Assembly: GCA_963825315.1 (NCBI GenBank)
Contig: CAWGST010000002.1
Span: forward strand, 372,001-436,000
Direction: 5' to 3'
DNA: 64,000 bases
Source of the DNA: DASRLE01 sp963825315
GTDB lineage: Bacteria > Verrucomicrobiota > Verrucomicrobiia > Limisphaerales > Palsa-1400
Part shown: positions 19,190 to 30,367 of the stretch, in pieces
How the letters are laid out: every line of letters begins with the position of its first letter
Numbering within the stretch: the stretch's first letter is position 1
Translations under genes and position numbers: made by a program
Notes under the pieces: generated by a model
Database searches by the model: none
What the model was told of the DNA's origin: nothing
The model's input: only the letters and a program-made list of their open reading frames with translations

Positions 19190-21384
19190 CTAATGGGTTT
19201 GTGCGGGAGCATGGAATGGCGTGCCTGCCTGATAGAGTTTCATCTCTGATTGAAGCGCCCCGGCCAGCCCCGTGTTGGATGGCCCCTCGGCCACGCGCAA
19301 GGCGTGCTGCGCCGTTTCCACCGCTTCAGAAAACCGCCCGGCTTCGGCAAAGGCGGCGGCGAGGGTGCGGAGAATGATCGGATTTTCTCCGCCGCTCACC
19401 GCATTGGCCTGCCGGGCCAGTTCCACCGCCTTGTCGCCGTTGCGCAGCGATGCCTCCGGACAAGTGGCCAGGAGCCAAGCCAGATTATTTTGGAGTGCTG
19501 GTTCGGCTGGTTCGATTTGCAGCGCTCTTTGGAAATGGGTGATCGCCTCCTTCACATCTCCCTGTTGCAGAAGAGCCTGGCCGAGGTTGGTGTGTGCTTT
19601 CGCGTTGTCGGGGTTGATTTCCAATGCCTTATGGTAATCGGCAATCGCTTCGTTCACTCTTCCTTTTTGGTCAAGAGCGACGCCGAGATTGTAGTCTGCC
19701 TCCGCCAGGCTGGGCTTGATTTGCAGCGCCTTTTGGAAATGGGACATCGCTTCGTCCACTTTTCCCTTTTGCAGAAGTGCGTTGCCGAGGTTATTGTGGG
19801 CTTCCGCGTAGTCTGGCTTTGATTTCCAGTGCCTTTTGGTAATGGGCAATCGCTTCGTCCACTTTTCCCTTTTGCAGAAGTGCGTTGCCGAGGTTGTTAT
19901 GGGCTTGTGCGTAGCCGGGGTTTATTTGCAGGGCGTTTTCGTAGTGGGCGATCGCTTCGTCCACTCTGCCCGTTTGCAGAAGCACGTAACCGAAATTGTA
20001 GTGCGCTGCCGCGAAGTCGGGCCTGATTTGCAGCGCCTTTTGGTAATGGGTAATCGCTTCCTCCACCCTTCCTGTTTGCATAAGAGCGTTGCCGAAGCTG
20101 TAGTTGGCGATGGCGTTGCCTGTGGTGCAGTCGAGCGTGTGGGTCCACAGAGTTTCACTGTTTTTCCAATACGCGGTCTGTTTCCAAGCGCAGACCATCA
20201 GCACGACGAGCACGGCGGTCATCAGGCCCCCAAAGGCCACACGGTCCGCCTGCCACTTCGCGCCCCACTCCGCCGCCAGCCATGTCAGCCGCCACATAAA
20301 TCCCGATCTGCGGCAGGTAAGTGTATCGATCGGCATGGGCCTGACCACCGACCTGGATGACTCCCACCACCGGCAGCAGCATCACCAAATACCAGAGCCA
20401 TCCGACCAGCAGCCACGGCTGCTTTCGCCGCCGTCCCCACGCGCCTGCGGAAAGGCCCGCCAGCAGCATCCCGGCCAGCGCCACTTCCCATGCCGGCAGG
20501 CCGTTGTGTGGATAAGGATAAAACACCGCCAGTCCCGCCGGCCAGACCATCTGGCCAAGATAAACCATGCCGCTCACCAACGCGTTGGCATAGCGCATCG
20601 GCATCGAATATAACTCAGTCGATTGAATGGCTCCGTTTTGCGCCAAAAGCGTGACCACGCAGGAGGCGGCGGAGAGCGCCAGCAAGGGCAGCTTTTCCAG
20701 CACCAACCCCGAAAGCTTTCGGGATTCCTCCCGCTGCAATGGCCAGTAATCCAACAACAGCAGCACCACGGGCAGCGTCACCAGCATCGGCTTGCACATC
20801 AGCCCCAACGCAAACAGAAGCACCACAAGCCCGTAGCGGGCCGGCGACCACGGACGGCGCGCATACCGGACATAAGCCCCGATGGTCAGCATGAAGAACA
20901 GTCCGCTGAGAACGTCCTTGCGCTCGGCCACCCACGCCACCGATTCCACCCGCAAGGGATGGATGGCAAAGACAGCCGCCACAAACGCGCTGCGCCAAAG
21001 GGCGCCGGTCATCTGCCGCAGCACCAGGAAAAGCGCGATCACCGTGGCGGTGTGGAGGAGGACATTGGTGAGATGATGGCCGCTGGGATTCAATCCGTAT
21101 AACTGGCAGTCCAGCTCATGGGAAAGCCAGGTCAGAGGGTGCCAGTTGGAGGCGTGGCAGGAGAATGCCCAGACAATCCCCTTGAGCGTCAGACCCCGGG
21201 CAACCACCGGGTTGTCATATACATAATCATTGTCGTCGTAATTGACGAACCCGAAACCCGCCGTCTGTCCGAAAACGGCAAACGTGATCGCGGCCAGCGT
21301 CAGGCAGAGCACCGCCACCCGCCAGCGTTGCTCCCGGCGGCCCGCGCCGGCGGGGACTTTCAGCGGAGATGGTTGGCCGGTCAT
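19190..21384 (-). pseudogene. TPR-repeat polytopic membrane protein, copy 1 (two frameshifts)
   Basis: Start ATG 21384. The N-terminal 400 or so residues form a polytopic membrane domain with about ten spans, including FVNYDDNDYVYDNPVV and NWHPLTWLSHELDC, as in PMT/O-glycosylation-like TPR membrane proteins. Some six or seven TPRs follow, then a cap with LAWLLATCPEASLRNGDKAVELA. Alignment by eye with the intact copy at 21401-24085 places two one-base insertions: an extra base near 20288-20293 (GCCGCC against GCGCC) and an extra T at 19818-19820 (GGCTTT against GGCTT). Either breaks the frame. Function is unknown; the family is thought to act in envelope glycan or protein assembly. Confidence 0.8.
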
Positions 21385-21400
21385 ATTTTGCGTCAGTCCT

Positions 21401-24085
21401 TTAATGGCTTGGTGCAGGGGTATGGAACGGCATGCCTGCCTGGCCCTTTTGCAGAATGGCGTTGCCGAGGTTGCGTTGTGCTTTCACGTTGTCGGGCTGG
21501 ATTTGCAGCGCCTTTTGGAAATGGAGGATCGCTTCGTCCACCCTTCCCATTTGCAGCAAAACGTTGCCGAGGTTGACATGGGCTTCCACGTAGCCGGGGT
21601 TGAGTTGCAGCGCCTGTTGGTATTGTGAAATCGCGTCGTCCATTCTTCCTTTGCGCAGGAAGGCGGTTCCGAGGTTGTTCTGTGCCTTCACGTAGCCGGG
21701 GTTGATTTGCAGCGCCTTTTGGAAATGGAGGATCGCCTCGTCCACACTTCCCGTCTGCAACAGAAGGTTGCCGAGGTTGACATGGGCATCCGCGTAACTG
21801 GGGTTGATCTGCAGCGCGCTTTGGTAATGAACCATCGCTTCGTCCACTCTTCCTTTTTGCAGAAGAGCGGTTCCGAGGTTGTAGTGGGCATCCGCGTCGT
21901 CTGCTTTGATTTCCACTGCCTTTTGGTATTGCGCAATCCCCTCGTCCACTTTTCCCTTTTTCAGAAGAGCGTTGCCGAGGTTGTAGTGCGCTGCCCCCAG
22001 GCCGGGATTGATTTGCAGCGCCTTTTGTAAATGGAGGATCGCTTCGTCCACTTTTCCTTTTTGCAGCAGGGCGGTTCCAAGGTTGACATGGGCATCCGCG
22101 TTGTCCGGCTTGATTTGCAAAGTTCTTTGGAACTCGGAGATCGCTTCGTCCACTCTTCCCTTTTTCAGAAGAGCGTTGCCGAGGTTGAAATGCGCTTCCG
22201 CGAAGTCGGGCCTGATTTGCAGCGCCTTTTGGAAATGGGAGATGGCTTCGTCCACTTTCCCCTTTTGCAGAAAAGCGTTGCCGAGATTGTAGCGGGCTTC
22301 CGCCAAGTCGGGCTTGATTTCCAATGCCTCCTGGAAATGGGCGATCGCTTCGTCCACTCTGCCCTTCTGCAGAAGAGCGCTTCCGAGGTTGTAGTGGGCA
22401 TCCGCGTAATCGGGGTTGATTTGCAGCGCCTGTTGGTAATGGGGGATGGCTTTGTCCACACTGCCCTTTTGCAGAAGAGCGTTGCCAAGGTTGTTGTGGG
22501 CTTCCGCGTAGTCGGGCTTGATTTCCAATGCCTTCCGGTATTGGGTGATCGCTTCATCCACTCTGCCATTTTGCAGAAGAGCATTGCCGAGGTGCTGACG
22601 GGCTGGTGCGTAGTCGGGCCTGAGTTCAAATACCTTCTGGTATTGAGCGATCGCTTCGTCCTCCCTTCCCTTTTGCAACAGAAGAACGCCGAGGTTGACA
22701 CGGGCATCCATGTAGGCGGGGTTGATCCGCAGCGCGCTTCGATAATGAACCATCGCTTCCTCCACTCTTCCTTTTTCCTTAAGAGCGACGCCCAGATTGT
22801 AGTGGGCCACGTCGTTGGCCGTGGTGCAGTCGAGCGTGCGGCCCCACAGAGTTTCGCTGTTGCGCCAATACGCGGTCTGTTTCCAAGCGCAGACCATCAG
22901 CGCGACGAGCACGGCGGTCATGAGGCCGCCAAAGGCCGCGCGGCCCGCCTGCCGCTTCGCGCCCCATTCCGCCACCAGCCATGTCAGCGCCACATAAATC
23001 CCGATCTGCGGCAGGTAGGTGTATCGGTCGGCATGCTCCTGTCCGCCCACTTGGATGACTCCCGCCACCGGCAGCAGCATCACCAAATACCAGAGCCATC
23101 CGACCAGCAGCCACGGCTGCTTCCGACGCTGCCCCCATGCCACCACTGAAAGACCCGCCAGCAGCGTCCCGGCCAGCCCCACTTCCCACCCTGACAGGCC
23201 GGTATGCGGATAGGGATAAAACGGCGCCAGTCCCGCCGGCCAGACCATCTGGCCAAGATAAACCATGTAGCTCACCAACGAGTTGGCCAGGCGCAACGGC
23301 AGCGGAAACGACCCGCCCCAACGAATTGCTGCTTGTTGCGCCAAAAGGGTGACGACGCAACCGGCGGCGGAGAGTGCCAGCAAGGGCAGCTTTTCCAGCA
23401 CCAACCCCGAAAGCTTTCGGGGTTCCACCCGTTGCAACGGCCAGTAATCCAGCAACAACAACAACACAGGCAGCGTCACCAGCATCGGCTTGCTCATCAG
23501 GCCCATCGCCAACAGAAGCGCCACCAACCCGTAGCGCGCCACCGACCACGGACGGCGCGCATAGCGCACATAAGCGCCGATGGTAAGCATGAAGAACAAT
23601 CCGCTGAGCACGTCCTTGCGCTCGGACACCCACGCCAGCGATTCCACGCGCAACGGATGAATGGCAAAGACAGCCGCGACAAAGGCGCTGCGCCAAAGAG
23701 CGCCCGTCATCTGCCGTAGTACCAGGAAAAGCGCGATCACCGTCGCGGTGTGGAGCAGGACATTGGTGAGGTGATGTCCGCCGGGCTTTAATCCATAAAG
23801 TTGGCAGTCCAGCTCATGGGAAAGCCACGTCAAAGGGTGCCAGTTGTAGGCGTGAAGGCCAGTGAACGCCCAGACAATCCCCTTGAGCGTCAGACCCCGC
23901 TCAACCACCGGATTGTCATACACGTAATCGTTGTCGTCGAAGTCTATGAACTCGTGAGTGAGCGTCTGGCCGAAAACGGCGAAGGTGATCACGGCCAGCG
24001 CCAGACAAACCGCCGCCACCCGCCAGCGTTGATCCCGGCCGCCCGCGCCGGCGGGGACTTTTAGCGGAGATGGTTGGCCAATCAT
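21401..24085 (-). CDS. TPR-repeat polytopic membrane protein, copy 2
   Basis: 894 residues from ATG 24085, the start that matches copy 1 (M.GQPSPLKVPAGAG). About ten membrane spans occupy residues 25-430 (FIDFDDNDYVYDNPVV loop, NWHPLTWLSHELDCQLYG loop). Thirteen full 34-residue TPRs plus a partial one follow, with strong consensus ( A..NLGNALLQKGRVDEAI..YQKALQI.P). The gene shows a 102-base DNA periodicity from about 21460 to 22800. It ends AGMPFHTPAPSH, nearly the same tail as copy 1 (AGTPFHAPAQTH), but lacks the NLAWLLATCPEASLRNG cap present there, so a deletion by recombination between repeats is likely. It lies 16 bases upstream of copy 1 on the same strand. Confidence 0.85.
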   Translation of the reverse strand: MIGQPSPLKVPAGAGGRDQRWRVAAVCLALAVITFAVFGQTLTHEFIDFDDNDYVYDNPVVERGLTLKGIVWAFTGLHAYNWHPLTWLSHELDCQLYGLKPGGHHLTNVLLHTATVIALFLVLRQMTGALWRSAFVAAVFAIHPLRVESLAWVSERKDVLSGLFFMLTIGAYVRYARRPWSVARYGLVALLLAMGLMSKPMLVTLPVLLLLLDYWPLQRVEPRKLSGLVLEKLPLLALSAAGCVVTLLAQQAAIRWGGSFPLPLRLANSLVSYMVYLGQMVWPAGLAPFYPYPHTGLSGWEVGLAGTLLAGLSVVAWGQRRKQPWLLVGWLWYLVMLLPVAGVIQVGGQEHADRYTYLPQIGIYVALTWLVAEWGAKRQAGRAAFGGLMTAVLVALMVCAWKQTAYWRNSETLWGRTLDCTTANDVAHYNLGVALKEKGRVEEAMVHYRSALRINPAYMDARVNLGVLLLQKGREDEAIAQYQKVFELRPDYAPARQHLGNALLQNGRVDEAITQYRKALEIKPDYAEAHNNLGNALLQKGSVDKAIPHYQQALQINPDYADAHYNLGSALLQKGRVDEAIAHFQEALEIKPDLAEARYNLGNAFLQKGKVDEAISHFQKALQIRPDFAEAHFNLGNALLKKGRVDEAISEFQRTLQIKPDNADAHVNLGTALLQKGKVDEAILHLQKALQINPGLGAAHYNLGNALLKKGKVDEGIAQYQKAVEIKADDADAHYNLGTALLQKGRVDEAMVHYQSALQINPSYADAHVNLGNLLLQTGSVDEAILHFQKALQINPGYVKAQNNLGTAFLRKGRMDDAISQYQQALQLNPGYVEAHVNLGNVLLQMGRVDEAILHFQKALQIQPDNVKAQRNLGNAILQKGQAGMPFHTPAPSH

Positions 24086-24222
24086 ATTTTGCGGGCTTGT
24101 GTCATAAATGGGCCACCCATTACGGCGGATGCCGGGAGAATGCCGCGCCCCGCCCGCTCTGTCCACCAATAAACACGGAGTTGGAAGTCACAATTTCCTT
24201 GAAAATTCTTTCAAAAAATTAG

Positions 24223-24251
24223 TTGACGACATGATATGTTAACTGTAATCT
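24223..24251 (+). promoter_or_regulatory. Sigma70-like promoter
   Basis: TTGACG (24223-24228), 17-base spacer, TAATCT (24246-24251), in an AT-rich stretch upstream of the plus-strand leader and PATR gene. Spacing and hexamers are close to the bacterial consensus; no experimental support. Confidence 0.5.
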
Positions 24252-24296
24252 TCTTCTAATGAATGGCCGGGATGGCCGGATCGGAAAGGAAAAAGC

Positions 24297-24860
24297 ATGA
24301 CGGAAGCAATGATGAACACGGCTCAGGGGCTGCCGGGGGCTGCGGAATCCAATACAGAAGAGAGCCGCGAAAAGGCAAATTGCACAAGATCAGAAATCCC
24401 TTTTTGCGAATTTTGTGCATTTTTGCGGCTATTCCGTTGGCCAACGGAGCGGGGGTTTGCGCAGGGACAAAATGACGCCAGATGGGCTTTGGTTTGGGCC
24501 GGAACAACAGGGACAAATTGGCGCGGATATGACCAATCCTGGTCAAAGTCAGTCAAAGTCAGTCAAACCGATATGCACCGGCGCAAACTAAGTCAACTTC
24601 CAATAAATTATGCACAAATAACTTATCATCAGCTTCTTACAGAACAAACAATGATTCCGGCTGCAACCAGTGGAATAGCCGGCGATTTGGGGGTTGCCAC
24701 ACTCGAAAGGAGAAAGGTTCGCTTATTCCGGCAATCTGAAGACCGGAGCAGCAGAGCTTTGTGGCCGCCTGGTCAAAGCGCGGTCGGTCGGCCCAAAAAC
24801 CAGCGCCTCTGCCAATCCATTAGCCAGGCATCGCCAGAACTGGTGATATACGAGCGATGA
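24297..24860 (+). CDS. Doubtful 187-residue frame in the PATR leader
   Basis: An ATG at 24297 follows GGAAAGGAAAAAGC, a plausible ribosome-binding site, about 45 bases after the promoter-like sequence at 24223. The translated product has mixed composition without domains, signal peptide or recognisable motifs. It includes a Cys/Phe-rich piece (SEIPFCEFCAFLRLF) of a type I associate with non-coding dispersed repeats in related genomes. The frame also runs through the 10-bp tandem repeat at 24542. It may be a leader, a remnant or chance. The rest of the stretch to 24985 is AT-rich and holds no gene; the PATR promoter could also lie there (TATATTATAC near 24870). Confidence 0.2.
   Translation: MTEAMMNTAQGLPGAAESNTEESREKANCTRSEIPFCEFCAFLRLFRWPTERGFAQGQNDARWALVWAGTTGTNWRGYDQSWSKSVKVSQTDMHRRKLSQLPINYAQITYHQLLTEQTMIPAATSGIAGDLGVATLERRKVRLFRQSEDRSSRALWPPGQSAVGRPKNQRLCQSISQASPELVIYER
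24542..24567. repeat. 10-bp tandem repeat GTCAAAGTCA
   Basis: Two perfect units and a partial third: 24542-24551, 24552-24561, 24562-24567. The 10-bp period puts the units on the same DNA face. It may be a protein-binding array ahead of the PATR gene. Confidence 0.6.
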
Positions 24861-24985
24861 CAATTGTGCGATATATTATACAAATGAACCCATTTAACAA
24901 AGATGCAAAAAACCATGGACGCGCTTTTTGTCATCTGCGATAGTTATACAGACCCGCACGAAAACAACAGAAAAACGAAATATCT

Positions 24986-27900
24986 ATGAATAAAGCCACC
25001 TCTGCCGCACTGGCGGGCGTTTTGACAGCCGCCACTGTCGCTTCCGCTCAAAACATCCAAAAAGCAGACAACACCGACCCGCTCAATCAGACTGCGTCGT
25101 CGGTCCAAAGCGCCGTCCCTGGCGCTGCCAACACCGCCGTCTGGGACAGCACCGACCAGACGGGTCTCAGCGTCGCTCTCGGCGCCAGTATGACTTGGGG
25201 CGGCTTGGAAATTCTTAACCCGGGCGGCGCAATAACCATTCCCTCCGATGGCAATGCGCTGACCATTTCAAACTACGGTATCAACATGTCGCAGGCGAGC
25301 GTGGGTCTGACCTTGGACAACACCGTCACGCTGGCCGCCCCGCAACAATGGCAGATTGGCAACGGCCAAACCCTGACGATCAATGGCGGTTTGTATTTGA
25401 CGGCCACTGGCGGCGGGCTGATTCGGTTCAATTTCGACAGCAATCCCGGCTCTGAAGCGTTCATTGCACCGCTCGCTACAGGATCTTATGTCAACCTCAA
25501 CAACACCGTGCTGGCCACTAACAACGGTACCGGCCCCACCACTCTCTTTGCAACGTATAACGACGTGGACTACGCGGCGCTGAACTCGGGAAATCAGGTT
25601 GTCGGCGGGGCCTCCATCGTAGTCAGTGGCACTCCCCTTTATACGACTAATGCAAATGGTTCCACTCCCTCTATTGGAAGTTCTTCGACCACGCCTCTTG
25701 TGTGGGATGTTGTCAACACCAACTCTTACGGAATCAACGTGCGCGGGAGTTATGCTGTCGATGCCATGCGATTTAACACGCCCCAAACAGCCCCTTACGT
25801 TCCTGGCGGCAACGTTTACACCTATCTTGGCGTTCCTTCATGGTCAATCGCGATGAAGGGCGGTTCAACTCTTTCTGTAAATAGCATCCTCATGACAACC
25901 AACTTGGGCGCCTCTGCCGTGGTGGTTCAATCAGGCGGCACCTTCCGCGCATACGGCGTCTCTGGAACTTATATTCCCAACGAATTCTTTATGATTCAAA
26001 ACAATCCCGCCTCCAGTTTTGTCGTTCAGTCTCCCTTCTCCGCAAGGGAAGGCGGGACCATTCTTAATAAAACGGGAGTAGGAATCATGGAGATGCAAGC
26101 TGCTCTCGGCGCCAACTGGGGGACCATCCTGATCTATGGGGGAACCATTCTCATTGACGGAGCTGGAACGGTCGGGTCCAGTCCGGTCTCGGTCTTCAGC
26201 GGGGCTAACTTCGAAGGCGCGACCGGCGCGGCCAGCGCCGCTCCGGTGACCGTGAACAACGGCGGAACTAACACCGCTTATGTGACGTCAGCCAGCGCGA
26301 CATTTGCGAACAACACCAACCTGACTTTTAACGCGGGCGCAACCGCGCTGCAGTTCCTTTACAGCAACTCCATTGCTCCAGGCTCGACGGCGCCACTGAC
26401 GATCGCGAACGCGCCTTTGTCGGCCAGCAACACTGTCACCGTAAATGTCCTTTGCGGCAGCCTTTCCACCGGCCAATTCCCATTGGTTAAGTATGCTGCC
26501 GCCCAGCCCTTGAACCTCGGCACCAACACTTTTGCCGGCGTCTTTAATCTCGCGGAATATGCGCCTCATGCCGCCGCCTCCCTGGTCAACGATACCGCCA
26601 GCAACTCGATTGATTTGCTGGTCACCTCGGTTGACCAGCCCATGTATTGGACGGCCAGCGCCGGGACTTGGGACGTCAACGACAGCGCAAATCAGGTTTG
26701 GCAGGACTCGGGGAACAACCCGGAGTACTATGAACAAAATGGCCCCGTGGGCGACAATGTGGTTTTCAGCGACGCGGCCAGCGGGTCATCGCCCGTCGTC
26801 ACTTTGAACACCACCGTCACCCCCAGTTCCGTCACTAATAACTCGACCAAGAACTACACCATCTCCGGCACGGGGGGCATCAACGGAACCGGGTCATTCA
26901 CCAAAATGGGCTCCAGCACTTTGACAATGGGGAGTACCATCACCAACTTATTCTCGGGCGGCTTGTATTTGGATGCGGGCGTCTTGAGTTTCAAGGCCTT
27001 GAACAATCTGGGAGCCAGGGGGTGGAACAATGTGGGACCCGGCACCATTACGTTTAACGGCGGCGCCTTGCAATGGAATTCGGACCCCAACACCGCTGAT
27101 ATTTCGAGTTTGCCGACTCTTTTCGCCAGCGGCGGGGCGACGCTTGACACCGACGGGAACAACGTCATCTTCACCAATGCTGTGGGCGGAGGCGGCGCAG
27201 GCGGCCTGACCAAGGTCGGCGCCGGGTCTTTGACCCTCGGTGGCACCAATACCTACACAGGGGCCACGGTGGTGAGCGCGGGCACGCTCGCCCTCGGGGC
27301 CGCGCCGCGCTGCCGAGTTCTTCCATTTCTGTCAGCAGCACCGCTACTTTTGACGCCAGCGCCTTGACTGGTTTTACCCTGGGCGCGTCGGCCAGCCAAA
27401 CGCTCTCCGGCACCGGGACCGTCCTGGGCAGCATCACCAACGGCGCCAACGGCACAATCAGCGTGGCTGGCAGCCCGTTGAGCATTGCCAACCTCACAGT
27501 CGGCGCCGGAACCCTCGTGATGGCTATTGCGGAGGGCAACAGCGATTTAATCTCGGTTCCCGGCACTCTGACGTTCAATCCGGGAACGGGAAAGCTCCAG
27601 TTGACCGTTACCGGATCGCTGACCAATGGCACTTACCCACTGATCACTTTCGGTGCGTTCAGCGGGTCTGCCGGCAATTTGCAGATTCTTGGGTGTCCCA
27701 GCCGGCCATCAGGCAATCCTCTCCGCTTCCGGTTCCCGTATTAACCTTGTGGTGTCATCGGTCCCCAACGTCGTCTTGGTCTGGAGTGGCAACTCATCGA
27801 CTTGGGATACTGGGACGACGGCCGACTGGCTCATTAACGGTAATCCCGCGGACACTTCGGTCTTTGCCGTCGGCGACACCGCCGATTTCAACGATGTGGG

Positions 27901-30280
27901 GCAGGGTAACAGCACAGTGTATCTGACGGGGGCCATCCAACCCAGCGTGGTCAACGTCAGTGTGACCAATGTGTCCTACACCTTCGCCGGTACGGGAAAC
28001 CTCACCGGCGGCTCGACGGAGCTGGTCTATAATTCGTCTGCGTCGGGAGGAGGAACAACCCTGCAAATTGACACGCCCAATATTAATGGCGGGGGCGCAT
28101 ACATTGGCAGTTCGTTATGCACGTTGCAGGTGGGCAACGGCAGCACCACCGGCTGCTATCTCGGCACGTCGGGCAACATCACCAACAATGGGTCTCTGAT
28201 TTTCGATCAACCGGACAGCCAGCCCGCCGAGTTGGGAACGATCAGCGGCTCGGGCAGCCTGACGCAGGAAGGCCAAGGCACCCTGACCCTGGCCGCTAAT
28301 AACACCTATACCGGGGGAACGGCAATTACTTCAGGCACCCTGCAACTCGGCAACGGAGTCGCGACGGGCAGCGTTACCGGGGCTATTGCCGACAATGGCG
28401 CGCTGGTGTTTGATAACGGCGGCACACTGACGGCGGGCAATCGAATCACCGGTTCCGGCACCGTCACCTTTGGGGGATCGGGAACCGTTATTTTTTCCGG
28501 CAACAACGACTATTATGGCAATACTACCGTTACCAACGGCACTGTCCAACTCGGGTCGGCCACGGCAATTCCCGATTATACGGGCGACGCGAATGCCACC
28601 GGGGTGCTGACCGTCAACGGCGGCACGTTCGATTTGGCCGGCTTGAATGTAACGGTCAATGCGCTGGCCGGCACGACCGCCACACCGCTGCCGCTGGTGA
28701 CCAACAGCGGCCTCACCGGTATCAATACCTTGACCCTCAACAATACCAGCGCCTCATCCACCTACAGCGGCCAGATTGCTGAAAACCCCACTGGGGCAAA
28801 ATTGGCGTTGGTCACATACGAATCCTCCTTCACCTTGGATGGACCGGCCACCCTCTCCGGCGGCATCACCGTTGAGCCTAACGCCACACTCGCGCTTACC
28901 GGAAACGGCACCGCCTACACCGGCCCAATTACTCTGGACAACAACACCACGTTTAGCATGGCGACCAGCAGTGCTGCAACCTTTCCAGTCAACGCCATTA
29001 CCATCGCCAACGGCGCGACGGCCACCTTCACTTCCGGCAGCACGGGCAACGCCCTTGAAGGTCCGATCATCGGCGGGGCCACCAGCACCAACATCATCAA
29101 CAGTTCAATGTCCGCCAGCGCCACCACTAACGAATGGAATTCGTTCTATGGCACCGTGGTCATCGCCCAAGCCGGACAACTGCGCTTCGGTAACACCGGC
29201 GCCGCCCTTACCAATGGCGGCACCAACGCCATCTGGGACATCGAAGGCGAAGTGGACGTGCGCAATACCGGCATGGTTGAGCTTGGCGCGTTGGTGGGCA
29301 GTTCTAGCGGCCTCATCGGCATTGACTCACCGACTGTCAGCGGGGAGGGCACGTTTGTCATCGGCTTCCTGAACAGCTCAACCATCTATTCCTCCACTTT
29401 CGGCGGCAACAACAACCTGATTAAAGTCGGGACCGGCACGCTGACCCTGAACGGCACGGTGGATTACGCCGGGAACACGACCGTCAGCAATGGCACATTG
29501 GCCATCGCCGGCGGCAGCGCTTCGCTGGACTATAACACGAACATCACGGTCGTTACCGGCAGCACGCTGGATGTCTCCGGGTTATCCCCCGCCACGCTGA
29601 ACCTGGGGAACCTCGGAAGCCAGACCCAGACCCTTGCGGGCGGCGGCACCGTCAATGGCGCCATCAATGCGCTGGCCAACTTCTCCATCATCGCTCCGGG
29701 TGACTCGACCAACGCCACTGGCAATCTGACCGCCACCGGCGCCGTGACCATTGCGGGCGCGGTGCAGATGAAGCTTGATGCCACCAATGCCCTCACCAGT
29801 GACCGTATCACCGCGCCGTCCATAACCGTTCAACCTGGCGCGACGAGCCTGGTGGTCACGAACATTGGCCCCGCCAACTTCACCTATGGCCAGACCTTCC
29901 AACTGTTCAGCACGAGTGTGAGCGCGGCCTTTGATTCCGTCACCCTGCCTTCGCTCGGTTCGTGCGCAAACCTGGCATGGGTCAACAACCTGACAGTCAA
30001 CGGCACCATCAGTGTCGGCGGCGCTCCGTGTGTCAACACGACGGCCACCAATATCACCTACCAGCTCAACGGCCAGGCCCCCAATCAGACCCTCACTCTG
30101 TCCTGGCCCTCCAATCAGACCGGCTGGACGTTGCAGGCTCAGACCAACGCCTCAGGCGGCATTAACCCCAACCCCGGCGCCTGGGTTAATGTGGCCGGCT
30201 CAACAAATGTCAACTCAGTCACTATCCCGATTGTTTCAACCGATAGGGATGTGTTTTACCGGTTGGTTTATTATCCATAA
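24986..30280 (+). CDS. Large secreted PATR (autotransporter-type beta-strand repeat) protein, two frameshifts
   Basis: ATG 24986 with signal peptide (KATSAALAGVLTAATVASA). The product of about 1,760 residues is rich in Gly, Thr, Asn and Ala with many PATR units (GAGSLTLGGTNTYTGATVVSAGTL, GTLTLNGTVDYAGNTTVSNGTL). It should form a long parallel beta-helix on or outside the cell. The C-terminus (LSWPSNQTGWTLQAQTN ... VFYRLVYYP) is a tail domain frequent in secreted verrucomicrobial proteins. There is no beta-barrel, so it is not a classical autotransporter. The frame breaks twice: near 27295-27312 (one base missing, continuing LPSSSISVSSTATFDASALTG) and near 27690-27697 (one extra G in CTTGGGTGT, continuing VPAGHQAILSASGSRINLV). 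Confidence 0.85.
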
Positions 30281-30301
30281 AAAGTGTGGTTTGGTTGTGG
30301 T

Positions 30302-30333
30302 TTGCCGGAGAGCGCTCAAAGCCTCTCCGGCAA
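30302..30333. terminator. Strong hairpin after the PATR gene
   Basis: Perfect 11-bp stem: 30302-30312 TTGCCGGAGAG and 30323-30333 CTCTCCGGCAA with a 10-base loop, 21 bases after the PATR stop and 34 bases before the prepilin start. No long U-tract follows (CCCTTT), so it may terminate weakly or stabilise the upstream mRNA. Confidence 0.5.
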
Positions 30334-30367
30334 GCCCTTTCGGAAAATCAATGAGAATTTGAAACAG

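Noticed and set aside
21440..22800. Regularly spaced repeats suggestive of a CRISPR array
   Set aside because: The 102-bp period matches the 34-residue TPR unit of an open coding frame, and the units are similar along their whole length, with no unique spacers.
24986..30280. Classical type V autotransporter
   Set aside because: PATR repeats are present but the C-terminus is a short FYRLVYYP tail domain, not a 12-strand outer-membrane barrel ending in a terminal aromatic signal.
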